The notes: a model not told the origin generated them from the sequence alone. DNA of 26,047 nucleotides from DAOUMU01 sp034409055 (GCA_034409055.1 DAOUMU010000258.1:1-26047); one strand, 5' to 3'. Numbered from the stretch's first letter, positions 1 to 9,043 are shown. Translations and numbers: made by a program.

Positions 1-8
1 AAAGTATC

Positions 9-1019
9 GTGATAAACAATCATCATATTCAAAACAACAAAGGAATTTGGCTGGCCACGCTCATATTAATCGTTGTCAGCAGCCTGCTGATCAGTGGTTG
101 CGGGGCGGAGGAACCCAGGGTGTATCGGGTGGGTATTCTGGGTGGAGGCCTTATGGTCGCCATAAGCGATGGCTTCAAAGCCAAAATGACCGAGTTGGGC
201 TACGTAGAAGGCCAGAACGTCGTTTATGACTTTCCCGAGGATCAGGCCGATATGCAAGCTGTGGCCGAGCAATTTGTGGCTGATAAGGTTGACTTGATTT
301 TTACCGCAGGTTCCACCCCGGCTGCCTTAACGGCTAAAGCAGCGACCCAAGGGACAGATGTTCCCGTGGTATTTGCCTACGCTGGCATAGAAGGGAATGG
401 TCTGGTGGACAGTGTGCGGGAACCGGGCGGGAATATCACCGGGGTGCGCTACCCTGGCCCGGAGACGATAAGCAAGCGTTTAGAGCTCTTGCTCGAGATA
501 GCGCCGCAGGTCAAACGAGTGTGGATAGGCTATGACAAGAATAGCTCTAATATTGCCCCTACGCTCGAGGTGTTGCGCCCGACGGCCTCGGCTTTGGGTG
601 TAACGTTGGTGGAAGTTCCCGCCACCACGCCAGAAGAACTCCAGGCAGACCTGGCGGCGCGAAATCAATTGAGTGATGTTGGCCTGGATGGCATCATCCT
701 TATGCCCGACGGTTTTAACTACTCGTCCGACGGTTTCGCTATGATAAGTAAGTTTGCAGGGGAACACCGAATACCGTTGGGCGCTAGCTCCCTCCATATG
801 GTCGAGCAGGGGGCTGTTTTTGGACTTTCCAGCGACATGATTAAAGTGGGCGAACTGGCTGCGCCGCTGGCCGACAAAGTTCTCCAAGGTACTCCGGCCG
901 GCACCATCCCGGTGCTCACCCCCAACCAAGATTTGTATATCAATTACAAAGTGGCGCAAGAACTGGGCTTGAACTTGGATGAAGGGTTGTTGAGCCAGGC
1001 TGCGGAAATAATTCGGTAG
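9..1019 (+). CDS. ABC-type substrate-binding lipoprotein (TrpX/ABC_sub_bind-like), copy 1
   Basis: This is a 336-aa periplasmic binding protein anchored as a lipoprotein. Residues 1-31 form a signal peptide with lipobox ISGC, so Cys31 should be lipidated. The mature part has the two-lobe layout of the ABC_sub_bind family (TrpX-like), with the typical stretches GFKAKMTELGYVEGQN, PVVFAYAG, GLVDSVREPGGNITGV and a final NYKVAQELGL. The start is GTG at 9; the next gene has the same start and leader with a clear Shine-Dalgarno, while here that site would lie off the left edge. The known family role is capture of amino acids or other small ligands for ABC import. No permease or ATPase gene follows, so a sensory role feeding the downstream receptors is possible but inferred. 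The ligand cannot be told from sequence. Confidence 0.9.
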   Translation: MINNHHIQNNKGIWLATLILIVVSSLLISGCGAEEPRVYRVGILGGGLMVAISDGFKAKMTELGYVEGQNVVYDFPEDQADMQAVAEQFVADKVDLIFTAGSTPAALTAKAATQGTDVPVVFAYAGIEGNGLVDSVREPGGNITGVRYPGPETISKRLELLLEIAPQVKRVWIGYDKNSSNIAPTLEVLRPTASALGVTLVEVPATTPEELQADLAARNQLSDVGLDGIILMPDGFNYSSDGFAMISKFAGEHRIPLGASSLHMVEQGAVFGLSSDMIKVGELAAPLADKVLQGTPAGTIPVLTPNQDLYINYKVAQELGLNLDEGLLSQAAEIIR

Positions 1020-1115
1020 CCAAAAAAGGCAGCCGCGCGGATGGCCCGGAGGTTCTGTATTCAGCGCTATCCGGCGTCGGTCACCTTCCAGAATGCCAAA
1101 GATTCGATGTAGGAA

Positions 1116-1169
1116 AAAGTATCGTGATAAACAATCATCATATTCAAAACAACAAAGGAATTTGGCTGG
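1116..1169 (+). repeat. Exact 54-bp direct repeat of positions 1-54
   Basis: Bases 1-54 and 1116-1169 are identical. They cover the last bases before the GTG start and the n-region plus first hydrophobic residues of both lipoproteins. The repeat may extend left of the window. Similarity continues through the signal peptide with scattered changes, then falls off in the mature region. This fits a tandem duplication whose leader has been kept uniform, perhaps by gene conversion. Confidence 0.85.
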
Positions 1170-2149
1170 TTGCTCTCATTTTTATCGTTGTCAGCAGCCT
1201 GCTTGTGAGTGGCTGTGGGGCGGAGGAACCCCAGGTGTATCGGGTGGGTGTGCTGGATGGCGCAGAGAGTTTTTCCACCACGGTTGATGGTTTCAAGGCC
1301 AAAATGACCGGGTTAGGCTACGTTGAAGGCGAGAACATCGTTTATGACGTGCAGAGCGTGGGCCCTGACTTGGCCGACTATCAGCGCATCACCGAGAAAT
1401 TCGTAGCCGACGAGGTGGACTTGATTTTTGCGTTTCCCACTGAGGCGGCTACAGCGGCTAAGGCCGCCACCCAAGACACCAATATCCCCGTGATTTTTGC
1501 TTGGGCCCCAACAGAGGGAACGGGTTTAGTTGAGAGTGTGCGCCAGCCCGGTGGAAACATTACCGGGGTTCGTGTGTCTATGGCCGATCTGCTCTACAAG
1601 CGTCTTGAGCTTCTGCTTGAGCTGGTACCCACGGCCAAACGGATATGGGTCCCTTATGATCCCAAAATTGCTAACGGCAGTATTACCCCTGTTGTTGAAG
1701 CGATGCGGTCGATTGCCTCAGATGCCGGGGTGACGTTGATAGAAACCCAACTTACCACTTTCGAAGACTTTGAGGCCGATCTGCAAGCGCTAGACACGGC
1801 GAGTGATCTTGACTTTGAGGCCATTATGCTAATGCCGGAGCCGATTGTGGGCTCCCCGGACGGTTGGGCGTTAATGTCCGAGTTTGCGGCCAAACACAAC
1901 ATACCGCTGGCCGCTCAGTCGGAATCGCAAGTAGATACGAGGGCTATCTTTAGCTTTGAACCCGACAATCTCCAGGCCGGTGAACTGGCCGCCATTTTGG
2001 CCGATAAAATTCTGCGGGGGACCCCGGCCGGCACCATCCCGGTAGTCACCATAGATGGCAGTCTGCGGGTCAATTACAAAGCGGCCCAGGAAATAGGCCT
2101 AACGGTGCCAGACAGTATCTTGGTGCAGGCTGACGAGATTATTCGCTAA
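1124..2149 (+). CDS. ABC-type substrate-binding lipoprotein (TrpX/ABC_sub_bind-like), copy 2
   Basis: This 341-aa paralog of the preceding gene starts 104 bp after it. The signal peptide and lipobox (VSGC, Cys31) match copy 1 almost residue for residue, and the first 54 bp of the window are repeated exactly at 1116-1169. The mature domains have diverged strongly, so the two probably bind different ligands. Family stretches are GFKAKMTGLGYVEGEN, PVIFAWAP, GLVESVRQPGGNITGV and the C-terminal NYKAAQEIGL. The start is GTG at 1124, with AGGA at 1111-1114 and a 9-nt spacer. As with copy 1, no transporter membrane or ATPase gene is adjacent. A 13-bp hairpin lies just after the stop codon. Transport versus sensing cannot be decided from this window. 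Confidence 0.9.
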   Translation: MINNHHIQNNKGIWLVALIFIVVSSLLVSGCGAEEPQVYRVGVLDGAESFSTTVDGFKAKMTGLGYVEGENIVYDVQSVGPDLADYQRITEKFVADEVDLIFAFPTEAATAAKAATQDTNIPVIFAWAPTEGTGLVESVRQPGGNITGVRVSMADLLYKRLELLLELVPTAKRIWVPYDPKIANGSITPVVEAMRSIASDAGVTLIETQLTTFEDFEADLQALDTASDLDFEAIMLMPEPIVGSPDGWALMSEFAAKHNIPLAAQSESQVDTRAIFSFEPDNLQAGELAAILADKILRGTPAGTIPVVTIDGSLRVNYKAAQEIGLTVPDSILVQADEIIR

Positions 2150-2153
2150 CTCA

Positions 2154-2188
2154 GGTAAGACCGGCCTGAATTACCGGCTGGTCTTACC
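2154..2188 (+). terminator. 13-bp hairpin after the lipoprotein pair, possible terminator or attenuator
   Basis: GGTAAGACCGGCC (2154-2166) pairs with GGCTGGTCTTACC (2176-2188), with one G-T wobble, around a 9-nt loop. It starts 5 nt after the stop of the second lipoprotein gene. There is no T-run behind it, so it is not a textbook intrinsic terminator. It could stabilise the upstream mRNA 3' end or act as an attenuator before the receptor genes. No convincing promoter was recognised between it and the next gene. Confidence 0.4.
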
Positions 2189-2244
2189 CAAACGATAGTT
2201 TCGGTAGACCCCGCCTCTTAGGCTTAGTAAGTAAAGGTGAAGCA

Positions 2245-4485
2245 ATGGCAGAAAAGGTTGAAGCAAAAAAGTCCCCAAAATCCAGAAGCCTGACGGCAAC
2301 CCTGGCCATCGCCTTTGTGGCTTTGAGCCTGGTGGTGCTGTTAGTGGCCAGCAGTCTGCAACTATATGCCTACTTTTTGGCTCAACAGACGGTGGTGACC
2401 GGTGAGCAGCGGCTGATTGCCCAGCAGGCGGCCAATGAGGTACAGAGTTTCATTCAGGAGCGATTTGGCGAACTGGAGGCAGCGGTCAAGTTTGGCGAGT
2501 TGAGCAATGTCTCGGCGGTCGAGTTGGAGCAGAACCTGGAAAAGTTGTTGGGGTTGGAACCGGCCTTCCGGCAACTGGTGTTGGTTGATGCCGAAGAGCA
2601 GGTGCTGGCCCGGGCCTCTCGTCTGTCCCAGGCGGCGGGAGGTGAGGTGACGGACCGGCTCGAGGCTGAGCTGTTGGCGCAAACGGAGCAAGGAGAGCGG
2701 TACATCGGCCCGGCTTACATTGATGAGGTCACTTTTGAACCGTTGATCGTGATGGCGGTACCGGTGCAGGACATATTTGGGGATTATCAGGGCAGCCTGG
2801 TGGCTGAAGTGAACCTGAAGTTCATGTGGGATTTGGTCGATCGGTTGGAAATCGGCAGGACGGGGGTGGCCTATGTGGTCGACCGGCAGGGCAATCTGCT
2901 GGCCTTTGGGGACGTCACCCGGGTGTTGGCGGGCGAAAATCTGAGCCATCTAGCCGAAGTGGCCGAGTTTGTAGAGCGAAAGGATGCGCTTGATGAACTG
3001 GAGGAAGAAAGTACGCCTATCTCTACCGGGATCAACGGCACCAATGTGCTGGCCACCCATGTGCCCCTGGGCAGCCCGGATTGGGCGGTGGTCACCGAGT
3101 TGCCGGTGATTGAGGCCTATACCGACGTCATTCGAAATATTGTAGCCTCGGGGGCGATCATTTTGATTGTAGCCGTGTTGGCCGGTTTCGTCGGAGTTTA
3201 TCTGGCTCGCCGCCTGGCTGCGCCGCTGCTGAACTTAACCGAAACATCGGGCCGAATTGCCAGCGGAGAAATAGAGCTGCAGGCCACGGCTGAGGGTCCC
3301 ACTGAAGTGGCTCAACTGGCTGAAGCGTTTAACCGGATGACGGCCCAATTGCGAGAATTTATCGACTCTCTGGAGCAGCGGGTGACCGATCGGACCCAGC
3401 GTCTGGAGATGGTGGCCATTCTCAGTGAGCATCTTAGCGCTATTCTTGATCTGGACCAACTCCTGGCTGAGCTGGTTAAGGAGGTTAAAGAGAGGTTCGG
3501 TTACTATCACGCCCATATTTATCTCATTGATGGCCAGCGTCAAAATCTGGTTATGGCTGCCGGCGTTGGTGAAGCTGGGGCTCAGATGAAAGCTCAGGGC
3601 CACCAAATCCCCCTGGATGCTGCCACCAGCTTGGTGGCCCGGGCGGCTCGGAGCGGCGAAATTGTCTGGGTTGACAATGTTCGGGTGGCGGATGATTGGC
3701 TGCCAAACCCGTTGCTGCCTGATACCTACTCGGAGATGGCCGTACCTGTTATTCTGGAGGGGCAGGTGGTCGGTATGCTCGACGTACAAGAGGATAGAGT
3801 TGCAGGTCTGGATGAAGGCGATGCTAACCTGCTACGCTCGTTGGCTAACCAGGTAGCCGTTACTATTCGTAACGCCCGTCTCTTTGCTGAGGTTGAAGAT
3901 GCCCTGGCTGAGAGCCGGGCGACCCAGAAGCGTTACCTGGCCCAGTCGTGGCAGCAGACCAAAATTGCTTCGCCCGGTGGTCAGTATCATTACGCCCGAA
4001 CCGACGCGCCTGCCCTATCCGAGGCAGCCGTTATTCAGGCCAGACAGGCTGCCTTGACTCAGGATGATCCAGCGGTGGTGGCGTTGGGGTCCAATGGAAC
4101 AGATGAGCCCGGCGATACGGCAGTGGAATCTATTGTTGCTCCGGTTAAGTTACAGGATATGCCTATCGGCACGCTGCAATTGCATCCGTTAGATGCCGAC
4201 CGAAACTGGAGTGAGGATGACCTGGCGGTGGTGGAAGCTGTGGTAGACGAATTAGCCCAGGCGGCCGAAAGCCTGCGCCTGTTTGAAGAAACCCGGGAAC
4301 GGGCCAGTTACGAGCAGTTGGTGGGCGAAATTACCGCCAAATTGCGGCAGGCCCCCAGTCTGGATGTCTTGGCCAAAACGGCCGCTGAGGAGTTAGGCCG
4401 GGTCCTGGGTGTGTCCCATAGCCTGGTCAAAGTGGGAGTAACTCCCCCGCCGGAACATACCGCCGGCAACGGCGAACAGGGTTAA
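2245..4485 (+). CDS. Membrane receptor: dCache-HAMP-GAF-degenerate GAF, no output domain (receptor 1)
   Basis: This is a 746-aa transmembrane sensor. TM1 is at about 19-41, an extracellular double-Cache-type domain at 45-295, TM2 at 298-320, and HAMP at 319-373 (AAPLLNLTE and the FNRMTAQLRE end). A coiled coil follows, then a complete GAF at about 390-550 with YYHAHIY, SLVARAAR, WLPNPLLP and VVGMLDVQ. After the GAF come a RYLAQSW helix, a variable linker, a C-terminal-half GAF (about 629-681, from APVKLQDMPIG) and the tail REI-like segment at 682-733. The GAF domains have no bilin-type Cys. No kinase, cyclase, phosphatase or methyl-accepting region is present. The start is ATG 2245, preceded by AAAGGTGA at 2233-2240. 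It is very close to receptor 3 at 6797, especially in the Cache region (FMWDLVDRLEIG). The ligand is unknown. Confidence 0.92.
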   Translation: MAEKVEAKKSPKSRSLTATLAIAFVALSLVVLLVASSLQLYAYFLAQQTVVTGEQRLIAQQAANEVQSFIQERFGELEAAVKFGELSNVSAVELEQNLEKLLGLEPAFRQLVLVDAEEQVLARASRLSQAAGGEVTDRLEAELLAQTEQGERYIGPAYIDEVTFEPLIVMAVPVQDIFGDYQGSLVAEVNLKFMWDLVDRLEIGRTGVAYVVDRQGNLLAFGDVTRVLAGENLSHLAEVAEFVERKDALDELEEESTPISTGINGTNVLATHVPLGSPDWAVVTELPVIEAYTDVIRNIVASGAIILIVAVLAGFVGVYLARRLAAPLLNLTETSGRIASGEIELQATAEGPTEVAQLAEAFNRMTAQLREFIDSLEQRVTDRTQRLEMVAILSEHLSAILDLDQLLAELVKEVKERFGYYHAHIYLIDGQRQNLVMAAGVGEAGAQMKAQGHQIPLDAATSLVARAARSGEIVWVDNVRVADDWLPNPLLPDTYSEMAVPVILEGQVVGMLDVQEDRVAGLDEGDANLLRSLANQVAVTIRNARLFAEVEDALAESRATQKRYLAQSWQQTKIASPGGQYHYARTDAPALSEAAVIQARQAALTQDDPAVVALGSNGTDEPGDTAVESIVAPVKLQDMPIGTLQLHPLDADRNWSEDDLAVVEAVVDELAQAAESLRLFEETRERASYEQLVGEITAKLRQAPSLDVLAKTAAEELGRVLGVSHSLVKVGVTPPPEHTAGNGEQG

Positions 4486-4496
4486 AGGAGACAATC

Positions 4497-6761
4497 ATGA
4501 CCGTCATTCGTAAATTGCTTGTGCCAACCTTGCTGATCTTTGCTTTTGGGCTGCTTGGGGTGACTGCCCTGGGTGCATACAGTATTGCTAACTCTTTGCA
4601 GGAACAAGAGTCTGCGGATTTGAATCACTCACAACAGCTTTTCCAGAACCGGTTAACTGAGTTGGAGTCTTTTGCCCTGGCTTTGGCCACCGAGGTGGCC
4701 AATAATCCTGAAGTGCAGGCGGCTTTCGCCGCCGGTGACCGGGAGCGATTAACCGAGCTGACCCTGCCGGCTTATCAACGTCTTGATGAACAGTTTGATG
4801 TACCGCAGCACGGGTTTCATCAGCCCCCGGCCATCTCCTATTTGCGCCTGCACCAACCGGAATTATACGGGGAAGACCTTTCTTTGTACCGTCCCAGTGT
4901 TGTTCTGGCCAATGCCGAGCAGCGTCCTGTGAGCGGCCCCGAGATTGGTCGCTCCGGTCTCGGGGTGCGAGGTGTGGTGCCGGTAACTTATCTGGGTGAC
5001 CATATCGGTACGGTGGAGTTCGGTCTGAATGTAGACCAAACCTTGCTTGAAGAAATGAAGGGGCAGTTTGGTGGTGAGTGGCAAATTTTATTAGATCGAA
5101 ATGCGGCCCGGTTTGCTATCCTGGAAGGGGCCTTGGGTGAAGCTGCAGGCCCCACCCCCGATTTGCTGCTGCAAGCCAGTACCCTGGCTCAACCATTTTT
5201 TGCGGATGAAAGTACCTACCAACAGGTCCTGAACGGAAATTCCATCGCAACCCGGCATAATCAGGATGGTCGAGAACTGACGCTGTTCAGCTTCCCGCTG
5301 CGTGATTTTTCGGGTAACGTAATTGGCGTGTTAGAAGTGGCCAGCGATCGTACTCAGGCTATTAATACCCGCAATATCGGCTTGAGCATTGCCATCGGGG
5401 TTAGTTTGCTGGTGCTGTTTGTTGGTGGGGGTGCCCTGGCTTTGATTGCCACCCGGACGCTGCGCCCTATCGGTGAGTTGACCGACGCTGCCTCTGCCAT
5501 TGCTGCTGGCGATCTCGAGCGGACGATCCCGGTGCCAGCCAGAGGTGAGGATGAGATTACCAAGCTGGCCCGGGCTCTCGATAGTATGACCGAACAGTTG
5601 CGGAGCCTCATCGGCACTCTGGAAGAGCGGGTAGCCGACCGGACCCGGCGTTTAGAAACGGTGGCGGTCATTAACGAGCGGTTGAACGCAATTTTAAACG
5701 TCGATGCACTGCTGGCTGAAGTGGTCAATCAAATTCAGCAGAACTTCGAGTATTATTATGCCCATATCTATTTGCTCGACGAAACCGGAGAAAAGCTGGT
5801 GGTGGCCGAAGGCACCGGCCCGGCCGGGGCAGAGATGAAGGAGCACGGTCACAATATTGCCATCTCTACGCCCAAGAGCTTGGTGGCCCAGGCAGCGCGG
5901 ACGGGGCAGGTAACGAAGGTCGATAACGTCTTGATGGCCGAAGGTTGGCTGCCTAATCCTCTCTTGCCCGATACACAGGCGGAGATGGCCGTGCCGATTA
6001 CTTTGGAAAATCAGGTGGTTGGAGTGCTGGACGTACAGGAAGATAAAATTGGTGGTTTAGATGAGAACGATGCCAACCTGCTGCGCTCGGTGGCCAACCA
6101 GGTGGCTGTGGCTATTCGTAATGCCCGCCTCTTTACCCAGGTAGAAACGGCCCTGGCCGAAGCCCGGATCGCCCAACAGCGTTACCAGGCCCAACAGTGG
6201 GCAGCCGTGGCCAGCAGCGGCCAGAGCCGGACCCATCTTTATCAGCAGCCTGAGGCTCCGTCCTTGAATGAGGCCGTGGTGGCTCAACTGGAGCAAGAAG
6301 CTGTAGCCCAGAGCGAACCGGCCATTGTGGCCATGAATGATGAGGCGCAAGCGAGCCAGGAATCAGAAGAGCACCCTGACGGGCACAGGTATGCAATACG
6401 CAGTACGCAGTATGCCTTGGTTGCCCCGATCAAGTTGCAAAACCAGCCCATTGGCGCCATCCAACTCCACGCCGCCGGACAATCGCGTCAATGGGGCGAG
6501 CGGGAGTTGGCTCTGGTCCAGACCGTGGCCGACCAGGTGGCCCAGATTGCCGAAAATATCCGCCTTTCTGAGGAGACCCGTGAGCAGGCCGGCCGGGAGC
6601 AGACCATTCGCGAAATTACCGATAAGCTACGGGCCGCGTCCAGTCTGGAAAAGTTGCTGGAAATTGCCACTGAAGAGTTGGGTCAACACATGGCTGCTAC
6701 GCATGCCAAGCTGGAGTTAGGCATTAGGCCTGATGCCCCCTTAAACGCCAATGGTAATTAG
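4497..6761 (+). CDS. Membrane receptor: dCache_3-like sensor-HAMP-GAF-degenerate GAF (receptor 2)
   Basis: This 754-aa sensor follows receptor 1 by 11 nt; its Shine-Dalgarno AAAGGAG (4484-4490) overlaps the upstream stop, so the two are almost surely cotranscribed. TM1 is at about 5-27 and TM2 at 296-319. The sensor between them is of a different kind from receptor 1: FLRLH-like SYLRLHQPELYGEDLS, RSGLGVRGVVPV and GTVEFGLNVD match the dCache_3 style of two-component sensors. HAMP lies at 318-372 and a full GAF at about 385-549 (YYYAHIYLLD, WLPNPLLP, VVGVLDVQ). After a linker come the C-half GAF (about 640-692) and the common tail (698-742). The linker contains a translated heptamer array (6389-6416). 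No output domain is visible. The Cache_3 assignment is by motif memory only. Confidence 0.92.
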   Translation: MTVIRKLLVPTLLIFAFGLLGVTALGAYSIANSLQEQESADLNHSQQLFQNRLTELESFALALATEVANNPEVQAAFAAGDRERLTELTLPAYQRLDEQFDVPQHGFHQPPAISYLRLHQPELYGEDLSLYRPSVVLANAEQRPVSGPEIGRSGLGVRGVVPVTYLGDHIGTVEFGLNVDQTLLEEMKGQFGGEWQILLDRNAARFAILEGALGEAAGPTPDLLLQASTLAQPFFADESTYQQVLNGNSIATRHNQDGRELTLFSFPLRDFSGNVIGVLEVASDRTQAINTRNIGLSIAIGVSLLVLFVGGGALALIATRTLRPIGELTDAASAIAAGDLERTIPVPARGEDEITKLARALDSMTEQLRSLIGTLEERVADRTRRLETVAVINERLNAILNVDALLAEVVNQIQQNFEYYYAHIYLLDETGEKLVVAEGTGPAGAEMKEHGHNIAISTPKSLVAQAARTGQVTKVDNVLMAEGWLPNPLLPDTQAEMAVPITLENQVVGVLDVQEDKIGGLDENDANLLRSVANQVAVAIRNARLFTQVETALAEARIAQQRYQAQQWAAVASSGQSRTHLYQQPEAPSLNEAVVAQLEQEAVAQSEPAIVAMNDEAQASQESEEHPDGHRYAIRSTQYALVAPIKLQNQPIGAIQLHAAGQSRQWGERELALVQTVADQVAQIAENIRLSEETREQAGREQTIREITDKLRAASSLEKLLEIATEELGQHMAATHAKLELGIRPDAPLNANGN
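6389..6416 (+). repeat. Heptanucleotide array inside receptor 2
   Basis: Four 7-bp units are present: GTATGCA, ATACGCA, GTACGCA, GTATGCC. They are translated within the linker before the C-half GAF (product ends in STQYALVAP). The consensus RYAYGCA is also that of the array at 11147-11180, which sits at the same place in receptor 4. The array is preceded by ACCCTGACGGGCACAGGT (6373-6390), nearly the same as 15651-15668. Confidence 0.75.
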
Positions 6762-6796
6762 TCCAACTATTTTTATAACAACTGAAAGTAAAAACC

Positions 6797-9043
6797 ATGT
6801 TAAGTAATATCACCGCTCACTACAAAATCAAAAATGTGCAGACAAAATCCAGAAGTTTAACGGCGACTCTGTCAATTGCCTTTATAACCTTAAGCGTGGT
6901 TACGCTGCTGCTGGCCAGCAGCGTGGAGCTATACTTTAACATTCGCTCCCAGCAAGAGGTTGTGGATGGAGAACAGCGTCTGATTGCGCAATCGGCAGCT
7001 AACGAAGTTACAAGCTTTATCCAGCAGCGGTTTGGTGAGCTGGAGTCAGCCGTTAAGTTTAGCGGTTTGATAGATTCATCGGCCGACGTAGTGAAACAAA
7101 CGCTGAAACAGTTGTTGGGACTGGGACCGGCGTTTCGTCAATTGGCTCTATTAGATGAGCAAGGCCAGGTAGTAGCCCAGGTCTCGCGGTTTTCGCAGGC
7201 AGGGGGCAACGAAGTAACCACCCGGCTAGAGGCCGAGGTGTTAACCCAAACCGAACAGGGTGAGAGATATATTGGGCCGGTCTACATTGATGACACAACC
7301 TTTGAACCGTTAATAGTCATGGCTGTACCGGTGCTCAATGTTTTTGGCGATTATCAAGGCACGTTGGTAGCCGAAGCCAACCTGAAATTCATGTGGGATT
7401 TGGTGGACAGGTTAGAAATTGGTGATGAGGGTGTGGCCTATGTGGTAGACCGGCAGGGCAACTTGCTGGCGTTTGGAGATGTGACTCGGGTAATTGCCGG
7501 CGAAAACCTGAGCCACCTGGATGAAGTGGCTGAATTTGTTGGAAGAGAGGATCCGGAGGATGAGTTTAAAGAGACAGGTATTGGTATTTCTACTGGGATA
7601 GAAGACAAGAATGTTGTGACCACTTATGTGCCCCTGGATACCCCGGATTGGGCCGTGGTTACCGAGTTGCCGGTGGCCGAGGCTTATCAGGAATTAATTG
7701 AAAATGTAGCCATTTTTGTGGCAATCATAATTATTGCGGTCGTGTTGGCAGGGGTGATCGGAGCTTATTTGGCCCGGCGGCTGGCCGCTCCGGTGCAGCA
7801 CCTAACCGATACAGCCGCTCAAATTGCCGAGGGCGATTTGCAGTTACAAGCGTCGCAAGCAGAAGGGCCAGCCGAAGTTCGTCAGTTGGCGGGGACCTTT
7901 AACCGCATGACCGGCCAGTTGAACGAGTTTATCCAGTCGCTGGAAGATCGCGTAGCCACCCGGACCCACCGCCTGGAAATTGTAACCAGTCTGAGCGAGC
8001 AGTTGGTAGCCATTCTGAATGTTGACCAACTCCTGACCGAGTTGGTCAACCAAGTTAAGGATCGGTTTGAGTACTATCATGCCCACGTTTATATCATCAA
8101 CCGTGAGAACGAAAGTTTGGTGATGAGAGCAGGCGCCGGCGAGGCAGGCGTGATCATGAAGGCCCAGGGACACAATATACCTCTTAATGCCCCAACCAGT
8201 CTGGTGGCCCGCGCCGCCCGCACCGGCCAGCTAGTGAATATTGACAATGTGCGCGAGGCACCGGATTGGCTGCCCAATCCGCACCTGCCAAACACCTACT
8301 CTGAAATGGCGGTACCCATTGTACTGGCAGGGCAGGTGGTTGGCGTACTCGATGTGCAGCAGGATACAATTGGCGGTTTGGATGAGAGTGATGCCAGTTT
8401 GTTGCGCTCACTGGCAAATCAGGTAGCGATAGCCATTCGCAACGCGCGCTTGTTTAGAGATGTTGAAACTGCTCTGGCCGAAGCCCACGCCACCCAGGAG
8501 CGGTATGTTGCAGAAAGCTGGGATATTAGCAGCCTTAAGACACAAAACAGGGGGCATTTGTATATGCAGCCCGGCACGGTTGAATTATCAGAAGCAACGT
8601 TTAATGCGGCCCGGGCACAGGCTTTAGCCCAAAAACATCCGGCCATTGTGCCTATTGATGAATACGAAGGTAGCCCCAAATCACTGGTTGCGCCGGTATC
8701 GTTAAGTGGCCTAACCATTGGTACTTTGCAATTGCACAAAATGGATAGTGAAGACACCAGCAAACTCTGGACTGAACAGGATTTGGAATTTATTGAAGCC
8801 ATACTTGACCAGGTGGCCCAAACCGCCGAAAACCTGCGCCTCTTTGAAGAAACGCGCGAGCGGGCCGGGCGCGAGGCCACCATCCGCGAAGTTGCCGATA
8901 AACTGAGGGCCGCGCCCAACCTGGATACCCTGCTAGAAACCGCCGCCCGCGAATTGGGCCAGCGGCTGGGCGTGCGGCATACGGTGCTGGAGTTGGGGAT
9001 TGATGGGGAAGCTGGGAGTGGTGAATCTGCGAATGGCGAATGA
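6797..9043 (+). CDS. Membrane receptor: dCache-HAMP-GAF-degenerate GAF (receptor 3, close paralog of receptor 1)
   Basis: This 748-aa sensor lies 35 nt after receptor 2. TM1 is at about 26-47, the extracellular Cache domain at 50-300, TM2 at 304-327, HAMP at 325-382, GAF at about 395-560 (YYHAHVYIIN, SLVARAAR, WLPNPHLP, VVGVLDVQ), C-half GAF from about 632 (APVSLSGLTIG) and the common tail at 687-735. It shares long blocks with receptor 1 (FEPLIVMAVP, GVAYVVDRQGNLLAFGDVTR), so both probably sense related ligands. Synonymous positions look more AT-rich by eye than in its neighbours. Start ATG 6797 has only a weak GAAAG upstream; GTG 6836 is an alternative but has no better site. The stop and last residues (ANGE) fall inside a repeat array. 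No output domain is seen. Confidence 0.9.
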   Translation: MLSNITAHYKIKNVQTKSRSLTATLSIAFITLSVVTLLLASSVELYFNIRSQQEVVDGEQRLIAQSAANEVTSFIQQRFGELESAVKFSGLIDSSADVVKQTLKQLLGLGPAFRQLALLDEQGQVVAQVSRFSQAGGNEVTTRLEAEVLTQTEQGERYIGPVYIDDTTFEPLIVMAVPVLNVFGDYQGTLVAEANLKFMWDLVDRLEIGDEGVAYVVDRQGNLLAFGDVTRVIAGENLSHLDEVAEFVGREDPEDEFKETGIGISTGIEDKNVVTTYVPLDTPDWAVVTELPVAEAYQELIENVAIFVAIIIIAVVLAGVIGAYLARRLAAPVQHLTDTAAQIAEGDLQLQASQAEGPAEVRQLAGTFNRMTGQLNEFIQSLEDRVATRTHRLEIVTSLSEQLVAILNVDQLLTELVNQVKDRFEYYHAHVYIINRENESLVMRAGAGEAGVIMKAQGHNIPLNAPTSLVARAARTGQLVNIDNVREAPDWLPNPHLPNTYSEMAVPIVLAGQVVGVLDVQQDTIGGLDESDASLLRSLANQVAIAIRNARLFRDVETALAEAHATQERYVAESWDISSLKTQNRGHLYMQPGTVELSEATFNAARAQALAQKHPAIVPIDEYEGSPKSLVAPVSLSGLTIGTLQLHKMDSEDTSKLWTEQDLEFIEAILDQVAQTAENLRLFEETRERAGREATIREVADKLRAAPNLDTLLETAARELGQRLGVRHTVLELGIDGEAGSGESANGE

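Noticed and set aside
1020..1123. Possible RNA gene or promoter between the two lipoprotein genes
   Set aside because: I saw no convincing stem-loop, tRNA-like fold or -35/-10 pair; only the Shine-Dalgarno for the second gene is clear.
3404..3895. Bilin-binding (phytochrome/cyanobacteriochrome) GAF
   Set aside because: No chromophore Cys or CH motif is seen in this GAF or its paralogs.
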